From the NCBI GenBank assembly GCA_004558595.1, contig SFCN01000073.1:1-10050 (forward strand): DNA of 10,050 nt, in the 5' to 3' direction. The stretch is from Phascolarctobacterium sp. (GTDB lineage: Bacteria > Bacillota > Negativicutes > Acidaminococcales > Acidaminococcaceae). Positions within the stretch are counted from its first letter, which is position 1; every line of letters starts with the position of its first letter. The notes below the pieces were generated by a model, which saw only the letters and a list, made by a program, of their open reading frames with translations, was not told the origin of the DNA and searched no databases. Shown one piece after another: positions 1 to 7,203 of the stretch. The translations under genes were made by a program, and so were the position numbers.

Positions 1-2
1 GC

Positions 3-28
3 GAAACAGCGCAAAATCGCGCTGTTTC
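3..28. repeat. perfect inverted repeat, 10-bp arms
   Basis: The left arm GAAACAGCGC (3-12) and right arm GCGCTGTTTC (19-28) are exact reverse complements around a 6-base loop. The repeat lies beyond the 3' end of the minus-strand dehydrogenase gene, so it may be a terminator or processing stem for that operon. The U-tract that would settle this would lie outside the window. No T-run follows on the plus strand. Confidence 0.6.
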
Positions 29-42
29 AGAGTTGAAAAGCC

Positions 43-69
43 AGTCGTATGGCCCAGATCGACTTTTTT
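43..69 (+). terminator. weak candidate terminator
   Basis: AGTCG (43-47) pairs with CGACT (60-64) around a 12-base loop, and a run of six T (64-69) follows on the plus strand. The stem is only 5 bp, so it is weak. It could end a plus-strand transcript coming from the left of the window, but no such gene can be seen. The rest of 70-146 holds two more small inverted repeats (TTGGCC/GGCCAA at 68-83, AGCG/CGCT near 98-114) and no gene. Confidence 0.25.
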
Positions 70-146
70 GGCCTTGCGGCCAATTCACCTTAAAATGAGC
101 GTTAAAAAATCGCTTTTGAACGGAATGATTAATAATTTTTGTATCA

Positions 147-1760
147 TTATTTTATAGGTGCAAATCTTTCCATAATCGCTCTGGCCACATGATAACCATC
201 CAAGGCGGCGCTCATAATGCCACCGGCGTAACCGGCGCCCTCACCGCAAGGGTACAGCAAATCATGGGTCACAGAAGTGTATTTGAGCTTATCACGCTCA
301 ATGCGCACAGGGGCCGAGGTGCGTGTTTCCACGCCGGTGAGCAACGCGCCGCCGTCATCATAGCCCGTGAGCTTTTTGCCAAAGCTCACAATGCCCTGCC
401 GCAGAGTGTCCGTCACATAGCCGGGCAAGACCTTATCCAAGGCGCAGGGCGTCAGTCCTGGGCGGTAGGAGCCCTGCACCATGCTCGTTAAATCAGGCGT
501 GGACTGAGCCAGGAAGCTGGCGAAATTCTGGGCCGGCGCATGGTAATTACCACCGCCCAGAGCAAAGGCCAAACGCTCGTACTTACGCTGAAACTCTACG
601 CCTGCTAAGGGGTCGCTACCAAAATCTTCTGCGCTCACATTCACCACCAGCGCGCTATTGGCGATACCGCTATCGCGCTTAAACATGCTCATGCCATTGA
701 CAACCACGCCCCCGCTCTCAGAGGCCGCGGCCACCACCTGGCCGCCGGGGCACATGCAGAAAGAGTATGCCGTGCGAGCTTTATCAGGGGTATGGTAGAC
801 CAGAGCGTAGTCCGCTGCGCCCAACAAATGATTGCCTGCGAAGCTACCGTACTGGGCTCTATCAATGAGCTCCTGAGGATGCTCAATCCGCACCCCGATG
901 GCGAAGGGCTTGCTGACGATGCCAATGCCCTTGGCCGCCAGCATGGCGTAGGTGTCCCGGGCACTGTGGCCGCAGGCCAGCACCACCGCCCCGGCCGCGA
1001 TACGCTCGCCGCTGGCTAAAACCACACCCTGCACCCTGCTGCCCTCAGTGAGCAAATCGGTGACATGGGCGTTATAGCGAATGCTACCGCCCAGCTCACA
1101 GATGCGCTTGCTGAGCCCTGTAACCATGGCTCTTAGCTTATCGGTGCCCACATGGGGCTTGTGCTCCCAGAGGATATTCTCCGGAGCACCGGCATCCACG
1201 AAAAGCTGCAAAATCTCGGCCATCACCGGGTCGTTGACCCGAGTGGTGAGCTTGCCGTCGGAGAAGGTGCCGGCGCCGCCCTCCCCAAACTGCACGTTGC
1301 TAGCCGGGTCGAAGCTGCCCGTGCGCCAAAAACGGTCCACGTCCGTCACCCTCTGAGCCACGGGCTTGCCCCGCTCTAAGAGCAGGGGCTGATAGCCCTG
1401 CTGGGCCAGCTGCAGGGCTGCCAGCAGACCTGCAGGACCAGCCCCGATCACCACTGGCGGCGCCGCCAGTGGCAGCGTGCCCGGACTAAAGCCTTCTTGG
1501 CGAGGCTGCTCGTAAAGCGCCACGTCCCTGTCGGCCAGCAGTCGCTTGCCCAAGCGACTGTTTTTATTTACATCCACCTCAATCAAGACGTGATGATTAA
1601 GGCAGATTTCGTTCTTTTTGCGTGCGTCCACAGCCTTGCGCAAAAGCTTCACCCGGCCCAGCGCCGCCGCGCTCAGGCCCAGCTTTTTGCACACCGCCTG
1701 CTCCAAGCTGCACTCGTGCAGGAGACTGATCCGCACATTATTAATTTTAAGCTGGATCAT
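147..1760 (-). CDS. FAD-dependent dehydrogenase, COG2509 type
   Basis: A 537-residue flavoprotein of the uncharacterised FAD-dependent dehydrogenase family (COG2509 type). After an N-terminal region of about 100 residues comes the Rossmann dinucleotide-binding motif GAGPAG (106-111). A family-typical FGEGGAGTFSDGKL follows at 158-171. Near the C-terminus CGEGAGYAGGIMSAALDG (from 505) is the second FAD-contacting segment, as in glutathione-reductase-fold enzymes. There is no signal peptide or membrane segment, so the protein should be cytoplasmic. Its substrate is unknown. The ATG overlaps the TGA of ybbR (ATGA at 1757-1760), and its own ribosome site is weak (AAGG about 11 bases upstream), so translation is probably coupled to ybbR. 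Membership in the cyclic-di-AMP operon suggests a role near cell-wall or redox homeostasis, which is only inference. The family call is solid; the reaction is not known. Confidence 0.9.
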   Translation of the reverse strand: MIQLKINNVRISLLHECSLEQAVCKKLGLSAAALGRVKLLRKAVDARKKNEICLNHHVLIEVDVNKNSRLGKRLLADRDVALYEQPRQEGFSPGTLPLAAPPVVIGAGPAGLLAALQLAQQGYQPLLLERGKPVAQRVTDVDRFWRTGSFDPASNVQFGEGGAGTFSDGKLTTRVNDPVMAEILQLFVDAGAPENILWEHKPHVGTDKLRAMVTGLSKRICELGGSIRYNAHVTDLLTEGSRVQGVVLASGERIAAGAVVLACGHSARDTYAMLAAKGIGIVSKPFAIGVRIEHPQELIDRAQYGSFAGNHLLGAADYALVYHTPDKARTAYSFCMCPGGQVVAAASESGGVVVNGMSMFKRDSGIANSALVVNVSAEDFGSDPLAGVEFQRKYERLAFALGGGNYHAPAQNFASFLAQSTPDLTSMVQGSYRPGLTPCALDKVLPGYVTDTLRQGIVSFGKKLTGYDDGGALLTGVETRTSAPVRIERDKLKYTSVTHDLLYPCGEGAGYAGGIMSAALDGYHVARAIMERFAPIK

Positions 1761-2692
1761 TTATTGCTTTGCCTTTCCACTGACAGACGAATACGCACCG
1801 TGCGCAGCTCCGGAATTACCTTTTCCGGTAAATCCAGCTCCGCCGCCACCACTGTGCTGCCCGTCAGCTTGCTTACATCCACAGGCTTCGTATTAATGGC
1901 TTTCAGATCCTTCAGCAGGGAAGGAGGCGCGGTAATACGCACCTTTTCCGGCAAGATCTCGGTTTTCGTTACCGTAACATCCTTGGGCAGCTCACCGCTA
2001 ACCACCAGCTGCACCGGAATATCCACGGACAGCATCTGGCTGACCATGGTGGCCTGTACCATAACTCTTTCCGGAATAATCTTCATATTGGGAATATCAT
2101 AGCCGTCGTCGCTAACGGCGACTAGCTCGCTCTCAGTCTGAAAATCCCCCTGATGGTCCGTCACATCAATGGGAGCTACAACCTTATTCACCTTATTCAT
2201 GCGATGGGTTGCACCACGCAAAGTAACCTGAGCCGGGGTAATAATGCTGTGACCAATGGTCATATCACTGGAAACCGCGCCCACAATGCGAGTAATGACG
2301 GGTACCTTTTTCTCGCTCACCGTATCCACATAGACGGAGACTTCATTGGGAGTTATCTGCACCACATCACCGGCTGCGAAGCTTACCTTTACCGGCAGGC
2401 TCTGCTGACCCTCGGTTACATTCTTTAAATTTAAGGAAGCAGTAATTTTATTTTCCAAATTGTCGGAGACCTTGGTTCTCGTGCCGCGAATTTTCACCAT
2501 CACCTTATCGGGCACATTGAAAACCATCATATTATTGGGCAGGTTCAGCTGCTGCAAGCGCACCTCCACATTGCGCTCCACAATGGGGTTTTGGTCCGTC
2601 ATTACATAAACCCACAGGCCACAGGCCACTAAAAGGCAAGCAATACGAGCTAAAAGATTCTCCTTGCGTATTAAATCCTCGAAGAATTTCAT
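1757..2692 (-). CDS. ybbR: YbbR/CdaR, regulator of diadenylate cyclase
   Basis: A 311-residue YbbR-domain protein (CdaR), known in Firmicutes as the extracellular membrane-anchored partner that modulates the cyclase CdaA. One N-terminal membrane anchor is visible (about residues 13-31, hydrophobic, ending VYVMTDQNP, the usual start of the ectodomain). After it come repeated beta-rich YbbR units with family phrases such as VRLQQLNLP and the recurring PxxVxV/VRI strands, probably three units. The remainder should lie outside the membrane. The start ATG overlaps the cdaA stop (ATGA at 2689-2692) and is preceded by GGTGAG five bases away. The tail likewise overlaps the following dehydrogenase gene. 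The gene order cdaA-ybbR is the standard one, and in many Firmicutes glmM follows. Here a flavoprotein sits next, and glmM is not seen before the window edge. Confidence 0.92.
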   Translation of the reverse strand: MKFFEDLIRKENLLARIACLLVACGLWVYVMTDQNPIVERNVEVRLQQLNLPNNMMVFNVPDKVMVKIRGTRTKVSDNLENKITASLNLKNVTEGQQSLPVKVSFAAGDVVQITPNEVSVYVDTVSEKKVPVITRIVGAVSSDMTIGHSIITPAQVTLRGATHRMNKVNKVVAPIDVTDHQGDFQTESELVAVSDDGYDIPNMKIIPERVMVQATMVSQMLSVDIPVQLVVSGELPKDVTVTKTEILPEKVRITAPPSLLKDLKAINTKPVDVSKLTGSTVVAAELDLPEKVIPELRTVRIRLSVERQSNK

Positions 2693-3528
2693 TTTTTCTC
2701 ACCGCCCAACATACCCTTGATTTTATCCAGCAGATTATCCTTCACTGCTGCGTGGGGCTGAATAATAGCATTGCGCAAAATAGCCTTGACATCCTCCACG
2801 GTTAAATAACGCATTAATTCGCCGTTGCGGGCAATGGAAATAGCGCCGGTTTCCTCGCTGACCACCAGCACCATGGCATCGGATTGCTCGGACATGCCTA
2901 GAGCAGCCCTGTGACGAGTGCCCAGCTCCTGGCTTAAATTACGATTTTCCGTTAAAGGCAGTAGGCAGCAGGCAGCCACAATACGGTTGCCGCGAATGAT
3001 GACGGCGCCATCGTGCAGGGGAGTATCCTTAACGAAGATGTTTTGGATAAGACCGCTGGAAACCACACCATCAATGGGCACACCGGTCTCGATACGCTCT
3101 ACCAAGCCTGTAGCCCGCTCAAAAACCATCAAGGCGCCCACCTTACTAGCGCTCATGGCCTTGGTAGCATTGGCCACGTCATCCAGCATAGCGTTTAGCT
3201 CCTGCTCGTCCAGCTCACTGCCCTTACGGAACAGCTTGCCACGACCAATTTGCTCCAGAGCGCGACGCAGCTCCGGCTGGAAGACTACGGGCAGGGCCAC
3301 CATGATCACGGTCATGCTCTTTTCCAAAAGCCAGCTAATAACATGCAAATTCACGGCACGGCAAATAATCATAAAGCCCACCAATACTAAAAGGCCCTTG
3401 ACCAGGGTAGCCGCGCGGGTATTTTTCAGCATCAAATATACGCGATAGAGGAAATAGGCCACTACCACAATATCGATAATATCCAAGATACCGATGGTGG
3501 CAAGCAGGCCCTGCAGTTGTACAATCAT
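2689..3528 (-). CDS. cdaA: diadenylate cyclase CdaA
   Basis: Makes the second messenger cyclic di-AMP from two ATP at the membrane. Numbering from the start chosen here (279 residues), three hydrophobic helices lie at about 13-33, 41-60 and 63-82. The DAC domain follows, with its two signature motifs DGA (173-175, in LHDGAVII) and RHR (205-207, in GTRHRAALG), so the active site looks complete. A GTG nine bases further upstream is in frame, but it lies inside the ribosome site. I prefer the ATG at 3526-3528 because AGGTGA sits five bases before it. A promoter ends only about 14 bases upstream, which also favours this start. ybbR follows with an ATGA overlap. The family is usually about 270-280 residues, so the length fits. 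Cyclic di-AMP controls potassium and osmolyte balance and wall homeostasis in related bacteria. Confidence 0.95.
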   Translation of the reverse strand: MIVQLQGLLATIGILDIIDIVVVAYFLYRVYLMLKNTRAATLVKGLLVLVGFMIICRAVNLHVISWLLEKSMTVIMVALPVVFQPELRRALEQIGRGKLFRKGSELDEQELNAMLDDVANATKAMSASKVGALMVFERATGLVERIETGVPIDGVVSSGLIQNIFVKDTPLHDGAVIIRGNRIVAACCLLPLTENRNLSQELGTRHRAALGMSEQSDAMVLVVSEETGAISIARNGELMRYLTVEDVKAILRNAIIQPHAAVKDNLLDKIKGMLGGEKK

Positions 3529-3548
3529 AAAACTCACCTACTATCTAA

Positions 3549-3557
3549 ATTATACCA
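3549..3557 (-). promoter_or_regulatory. extended -10 promoter for cdaA operon
   Basis: Reading the minus strand, TGGTATAAT is a perfect extended -10 (TATAAT at 3549-3554, TG at 3556-3557). No good -35 is present 16-18 bases upstream (TTCTGA at 3571-3576 is the nearest). The predicted start near 3542 gives a leader of only about 14 bases that just holds the AGGTGA ribosome site. It lies in the 57-base gap after lepA, so cdaA-ybbR-dehydrogenase can be expressed apart from lepA. Confidence 0.6.
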
Positions 3558-3585
3558 TACTATAAACAGTTCAGAAGGTTCCCAC

Positions 3586-5382
3586 TTAATCCATCTTTAG
3601 AATAGCCATAAACGCCTCCTGAGGCAGCTCCACGCTACCTACCTGTTTCATGCGCTTCTTGCCTTCCTTTTGCTTTTCCAAAAGCTTACGCTTACGGCTA
3701 ATATCGCCGCCATAGCATTTGGCCAATACATCCTTACGCATGGCTCGCACGTTTTCCCGGGCAATAACCTTGTTGCCAATGGCTGCCTGCACGGGAATTT
3801 CGAACATCTGGCGAGGGATAATGCTGCGTAGCTTTTCTACCAGCTGACGACCCCGCACCTGAGCGCTTTCCTTATGGACAATGGCGCTCAGAGCGTCCAC
3901 GGGCTCACCATTTAAGAGGATATCCACCTTCACCAAGTTGGAGTAACGGTAGCCGCTGAGCTCGTAATCCAGGGAAGCATAGCCCCTAGTTGCGGATTTC
4001 AGTCTATCGAAATAGTCGAAAATTATTTCGCTTAAGGGCAGGGCATAATGAATCATGACCCGAGTATCATCAAGATAGGTCATATTGTCATATTCGCCCC
4101 GTTTTTCCTGGCTCAGCTCCATGACCGCGCCCACATAATCCTTGGGCACGATAATGGTGGCGTTCACATAGGGCTCCTCCACATGGTCGATGACCGTGGG
4201 ATCCGGGAAAAGGGAGGGGTTATCAACCATTTCCACATCCCCATTGGTACGAATTACTTCATAGATTACGTTGGGAGCAGTGGTAATCAGGGCCAGATTG
4301 TATTCACGCTCTAAGCGCTCCTTGATAACATCCATGTGCAGCAAGCCTAAAAAGCCGCAACGGAAGCCAAAGCCCAGAGCAGTGGAGGTTTCAGGCTCGA
4401 ATACTAAGGAGGCATCGTTTAACTGAAGCTTTTCTAAAGCGTCACGCAGATTATCGTAATCGCTGTTTTCCACCGGGTATAGTCCGCAGTAGACCATAGG
4501 CGTAGCCTTGCGATAGCCGGGCAGAGCGCGCTCCGCCGGGCGGTTAGCATCGGTTACGGTATCGCCTACACGAGCGTCCCGCACGTTTTTAATGCTGGCG
4601 GCGAAGAAGCCTACTTGGCCCTCCTCCAGCTCCTCCACGTTGACGATGCCGGGCTTAAAGTAGCCTACCTCGGTTACTTCAAATTCAGCGCCGGTGGCCA
4701 TCATGCGGATTTTCATGCCCTTTTTGATGCGACCCTCCATGACGCGGATGTAGAGCACAACGCCCTTGTAAGCGTCGAATTTGGAGTCGAATACTAATGC
4801 CTTCAGGGGCGCTTCGCTGTCGCCCTCAGGAGCAGGTATGCGCTCCACGATGGCTTCCAGCACCTCTTCAATGCCCAGGCCGGTCTTGGCGCTGCACAGC
4901 ACAGCGTCGCTGGCATCAATGCCGATAACGTCTTCGATTTCCTTCTTCACGTGGTCCGGGTCGGCACTGGGTAAATCTATCTTGTTGATAACAGGAATAA
5001 TCTCTAAGTCGTTGTCCAAGGCTAGGTACACGTTGGCCAAGGTTTGGGCTTCAATGCCCTGAGTAGCGTCGATTACCAGCAAGGCTCCCTCGCAGGCCGC
5101 CAAGGCCCGGGAAACCTCATAGGTAAAGTCCACATGGCCGGGGGTGTCGATAAAATTCAGCATATATTCCTGACCGTTACGGGCCTTGTACATGCTGCGC
5201 ACGGCCTGAGCCTTGATGGTGATGCCACGCTCACGCTCTAAGTCCATGGAGTCCAGAATCTGTTCCTCCATTTCTCTTTTGCTCAGGGTACCAGTATATT
5301 CTATCAATCTGTCAGCCAGCGTAGATTTGCCATGATCTATATGGGCAATAATAGAAAAGTTGCGGATATTTTTTCCAATCAT
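3586..5382 (-). CDS. lepA: elongation factor 4 (LepA), ribosome GTPase
   Basis: A 598-residue translational GTPase that binds the ribosome and affects elongation and subunit biogenesis. All G motifs are present: G1 AHIDHGKST (13-21), G2 RGITI (52-56), G3 DTPGH (79-83), G4 NKID (133-136) and G5 SAK (164-166). The EF-G-like domains follow, then the LepA-specific C-terminal domain ending near GKKRMKQVGSVELPQEAF, which normally contacts the peptidyl-transferase region. Length is typical (about 600). The ATG gives the usual IRNFSIIAHIDHGKST opening. The only strong ribosome site, AAAAGGAG, ends 14 bases before this ATG, which is unusually far, and an in-frame TAG stop lies between them. rpsT is divergent across a 202-base gap, a common arrangement in Firmicutes. 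No convincing terminator lies before cdaA, so read-through into the cyclase operon is possible. Confidence 0.97.
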   Translation of the reverse strand: MIGKNIRNFSIIAHIDHGKSTLADRLIEYTGTLSKREMEEQILDSMDLERERGITIKAQAVRSMYKARNGQEYMLNFIDTPGHVDFTYEVSRALAACEGALLVIDATQGIEAQTLANVYLALDNDLEIIPVINKIDLPSADPDHVKKEIEDVIGIDASDAVLCSAKTGLGIEEVLEAIVERIPAPEGDSEAPLKALVFDSKFDAYKGVVLYIRVMEGRIKKGMKIRMMATGAEFEVTEVGYFKPGIVNVEELEEGQVGFFAASIKNVRDARVGDTVTDANRPAERALPGYRKATPMVYCGLYPVENSDYDNLRDALEKLQLNDASLVFEPETSTALGFGFRCGFLGLLHMDVIKERLEREYNLALITTAPNVIYEVIRTNGDVEMVDNPSLFPDPTVIDHVEEPYVNATIIVPKDYVGAVMELSQEKRGEYDNMTYLDDTRVMIHYALPLSEIIFDYFDRLKSATRGYASLDYELSGYRYSNLVKVDILLNGEPVDALSAIVHKESAQVRGRQLVEKLRSIIPRQMFEIPVQAAIGNKVIARENVRAMRKDVLAKCYGGDISRKRKLLEKQKEGKKRMKQVGSVELPQEAFMAILKMD

Positions 5383-5433
5383 AGAAATGCTCTAAGCTCC
5401 TTTTGCAGAATAGTTATTTTATCAGTATTTATT

Positions 5434-5442
5434 ATTATAACA
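5434..5442 (-). promoter_or_regulatory. extended -10 promoter for lepA
   Basis: The minus strand reads TGTTATAAT, a perfect extended -10 (TATAAT at 5434-5439). Transcription would start near 5427, leaving a leader of about 45 bases. A TTGACA lies at 5449-5454, but only 9 bases separate it from this hexamer, too close for a normal -35/-10 pair. With a 17-base spacer that TTGACA faces only TAAATA (5426-5431), so the extended -10 is the better reading. Confidence 0.55.
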
Positions 5443-5520
5443 TTTTGCTGTCAAGGCTGTAAACAAGAAAGCGAGCAATCTCTGCTTTTCTTAAATTCAG
5501 TAATTATTTTTACAAACCCC

Positions 5521-5549
5521 TTGCGCTCGGGGCGCTAATATGTTAGAAT
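5521..5549 (+). promoter_or_regulatory. promoter for rpsT
   Basis: TTGCGC (5521-5526) and TAGAAT (5544-5549) are separated by exactly 17 bases. A TG one base before the -10 (5541-5542) makes it extended. The start would fall near 5556, about 29 bases before the TTG codon. The -35 sits inside a CCCC/GGGG inverted repeat (5517-5532), which might be chance. Between the lepA and rpsT promoters I see nothing else in the gap. Confidence 0.75.
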
Positions 5550-5584
5550 ATTGCAGTACAAGAATTATCAGGAGGTGAAATTCG

Positions 5585-5848
5585 TTGCCGAACATTAAAT
5601 CTTCCATCCGCAGTGTAAAAACCGACGCAGAACGTCGTGCAAAGAACGCTCCGGTTAAAGCAGCTGTTCGTAATGCTTCCCGTAAAGTAGTTGCTCTGAC
5701 TGAAACCGCAGCTAAAGAAGACGCTCAAGCTACTCTGGCTGTTGCTTCCGGTTTGCTCGATAAAGCAGCTCGCAAAGGCATTATCCACAAGAATGCTGCA
5801 GCTCGCAAAAAATCCAGACTTGCAAAAAAAGTAAATGCTATGGCTTAA
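5585..5848 (+). CDS. rpsT: 30S ribosomal protein S20
   Basis: Small-subunit ribosomal protein S20 (87 residues), which binds 16S rRNA early in assembly. The N-terminus PNIKSSIRSVKTDAERRAKN is the family signature, and the rest is a basic, Ala/Lys-rich helical protein ending KKSRLAKKVNAMA. The start is TTG: CCG for the usual second residue proline follows directly, and AGGAGGTGA (5570-5578) stands six bases upstream. E. coli rpsT also starts with UUG, where the weak start takes part in repression of S20 by itself. Whether that holds here is inference. The gene stands alone between its own promoter and terminator and is divergent from lepA. Confidence 0.97.
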   Translation: MPNIKSSIRSVKTDAERRAKNAPVKAAVRNASRKVVALTETAAKEDAQATLAVASGLLDKAARKGIIHKNAAARKKSRLAKKVNAMA

Positions 5849-5880
5849 TCCACGTAGCTAACGTGACTTTTACAAGACTG

Positions 5881-5906
5881 ACCTGCTCTTCGGAGCAGGT
5901 TTTTTT
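5881..5906 (+). terminator. intrinsic terminator of rpsT
   Basis: ACCTGCTC (5881-5888) pairs perfectly with GAGCAGGT (5893-5900) around a C(TTCG)G tetraloop, and seven T follow counting the stem's last base (5900-5906). It works on the plus strand only, because the minus-strand reading has no T-run after the stem. A small CACGT/ACGTG stem (5851-5865) lies between the stop codon and this hairpin. Confidence 0.93.
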
Positions 5907-5940
5907 GTTTTGTAGTTTAAGCTATAGCATTTTTATTTTT

Positions 5941-7113
5941 CTATTTATCGTTTTCTTCCCTTGCCCTTTGCCTTTGGTATTCTTTGCGAGAAATCCAGGT
6001 GTAGAATTTTTCTTTTTTGGCAGCCATTCTTTGCTCCGTCATGGCTTTATTGACCTGCATGAGGCTGGCGGCCATTTCCTCCCGACTTGCTTCTTTAAAG
6101 ATGGTTTCACGGCTGGGCAACACGCTGATGAAGCGTTCTTCTTTATTATGCTTGACGCTGACCCGCAGGGGAGTTCCCACGGGCAGATTACGCACTGCTT
6201 TATTGGCGTAGCTAGCCATCAGCGCTGCAGCCTGGGCTACCACAGCTTCATCCCAAGGCTTTTCGCTGCGTCCCACGGCCAAGGGACCCATGTAGTCCGC
6301 CAGCTCCAGCACGATATCGCTGTCCTTAGCGCAGCTTTCTAAGAGCTGGGCCTGCTCCAGCGTCTTGTTAATAGCCAAGATGCAGCCTTTATAATGGAAG
6401 AAGCGACCGGCCTTGGCCAGCAAAAAGTCCTCTCCAGTTGGGTGCTCCAGCTCGTGGAAGATGGTCCAGATGCGCACGCTGCTCTTGGGCTCGGTCAGGA
6501 TGCAGCCACCGCCGGAGGAGGGCACTTCCTTAAAGCCGTAGCTTTGGGCCAGCTGCAGCTGGTCGAGGCGACCACGCCCATAGATGCCTAAAAGCTTGCT
6601 ACGGTCCACCAGGCCGCTTTTTTCTACCTCGGTGGGCTCCAGCTTCAAGGCTGTGAGGGGTCGTAGCAGGATGCCCTTGGCTTTAGCGTCGCGATGAACT
6701 ATATTCATGGCGTCGGGTCTTTGGCTCATGGGCCTTTGCCACAGTACTTCCCCGGAGATGATGAATTTAGCATGCATTGCTTCCATGATTTCTCTGGCCT
6801 TGGTAGCCATGAGGGTGTGGCAGTCGGTGCAGGGGTTCAAATCGGAACCGAAGCCGTTTTTCGGGCCCTTTTGGATGAGCTCAATGATTTCATCAGAGAT
6901 ATCTACAGCTCTGACCTCTACTCCGTACAGCTCTCGCCATTTAGCAATGGACTGAGGCTCGCCAAAGAAGGGTGATATGAAGTGCAGTCCTAAAACACTT
7001 AGCCCTTGGTCCATAATGACCCGCATGGCGAGGATGCTGTCAAGGCCGCCGCTGAACAGGGCCACCGCATCATATTTGTCTATATATTCCTCGTGCTCAA
7101 ATAATAGCTTCAT
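5941..7113 (-). CDS. PP-loop ATPase, ThiI/MnmA-like with NFACT-R-type tail
   Basis: Probably an RNA-thiolation or related ATP-dependent RNA-modifying enzyme. The 390-residue product has the PP-loop SGGLDS at 21-26 that activates a target by adenylylation, as in ThiI, MnmA and TtcA. A CxxC pair (C95, C98 in NPCTDCH) and the motif SSGGGC (C204) could carry sulfur or bind metal. The region after about 220 (around EDFLLAKAGRFFHYKGC, later PLAVGR) resembles the NFACT-R RNA-binding module reported in fusions with ThiI-like enzymes. I recognise this from memory, so it is less certain. An in-frame frame extends 20 codons further upstream, but a promoter lies there. The ATG at 7111-7113 has AGGA eight bases before it, so I chose that start. 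The substrate RNA and sulfur donor are unknown. It runs convergent to rpsT, and no minus-strand terminator is visible after its stop. Confidence 0.8.
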   Translation of the reverse strand: MKLLFEHEEYIDKYDAVALFSGGLDSILAMRVIMDQGLSVLGLHFISPFFGEPQSIAKWRELYGVEVRAVDISDEIIELIQKGPKNGFGSDLNPCTDCHTLMATKAREIMEAMHAKFIISGEVLWQRPMSQRPDAMNIVHRDAKAKGILLRPLTALKLEPTEVEKSGLVDRSKLLGIYGRGRLDQLQLAQSYGFKEVPSSGGGCILTEPKSSVRIWTIFHELEHPTGEDFLLAKAGRFFHYKGCILAINKTLEQAQLLESCAKDSDIVLELADYMGPLAVGRSEKPWDEAVVAQAAALMASYANKAVRNLPVGTPLRVSVKHNKEERFISVLPSRETIFKEASREEMAASLMQVNKAMTEQRMAAKKEKFYTWISRKEYQRQRAREENDK

Positions 7114-7144
7114 TTGCTCCATCCTAGAAAATGTATTTGCCAAA

Positions 7145-7173
7145 ATTATAGCATTTGCCTTTTCCCTACGCAA
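7145..7173 (-). promoter_or_regulatory. promoter for the PP-loop ATPase gene
   Basis: On the minus strand TTGCGT (7168-7173) and TATAAT (7145-7150) are 17 bases apart, with TG one base upstream of the -10 (TGCTATAAT, 7145-7153). The start would be near 7138, about 24 bases before the ATG at 7113. This rules out the longer upstream in-frame starts for transcripts from this promoter. It separates the ATPase gene from the Xre regulator gene behind it. Confidence 0.7.
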
Positions 7174-7203
7174 GCTGTTTTTGCTGGTGGAGGAGCGTTC
7201 CGC

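Noticed and set aside
1497..2102. A 201-codon plus-strand frame opposite the dehydrogenase and ybbR.
   Set aside because: It lies antisense across two well-recognised genes, has low-complexity composition and no family resemblance.
5434..5454. TTGACA with TATAAT on the minus strand as a consensus lepA promoter pair.
   Set aside because: Only 9 bases separate the two boxes. The -10 is better explained as an extended -10.
5863..6342. A 159-codon plus-strand frame running from the rpsT terminator into the PP-loop ATPase gene.
   Set aside because: It starts before the rpsT terminator, has no ribosome site, and is antisense to a conserved enzyme.
7114..7173. A 20-codon N-terminal extension of the PP-loop ATPase, and the MEQ start at 7120-7122.
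   Set aside because: The extension overlaps a TTGCGT-17-TATAAT promoter, and the 7122 ATG directly abuts its AGG. The ATG at 7111-7113 has AGGA at eight bases.
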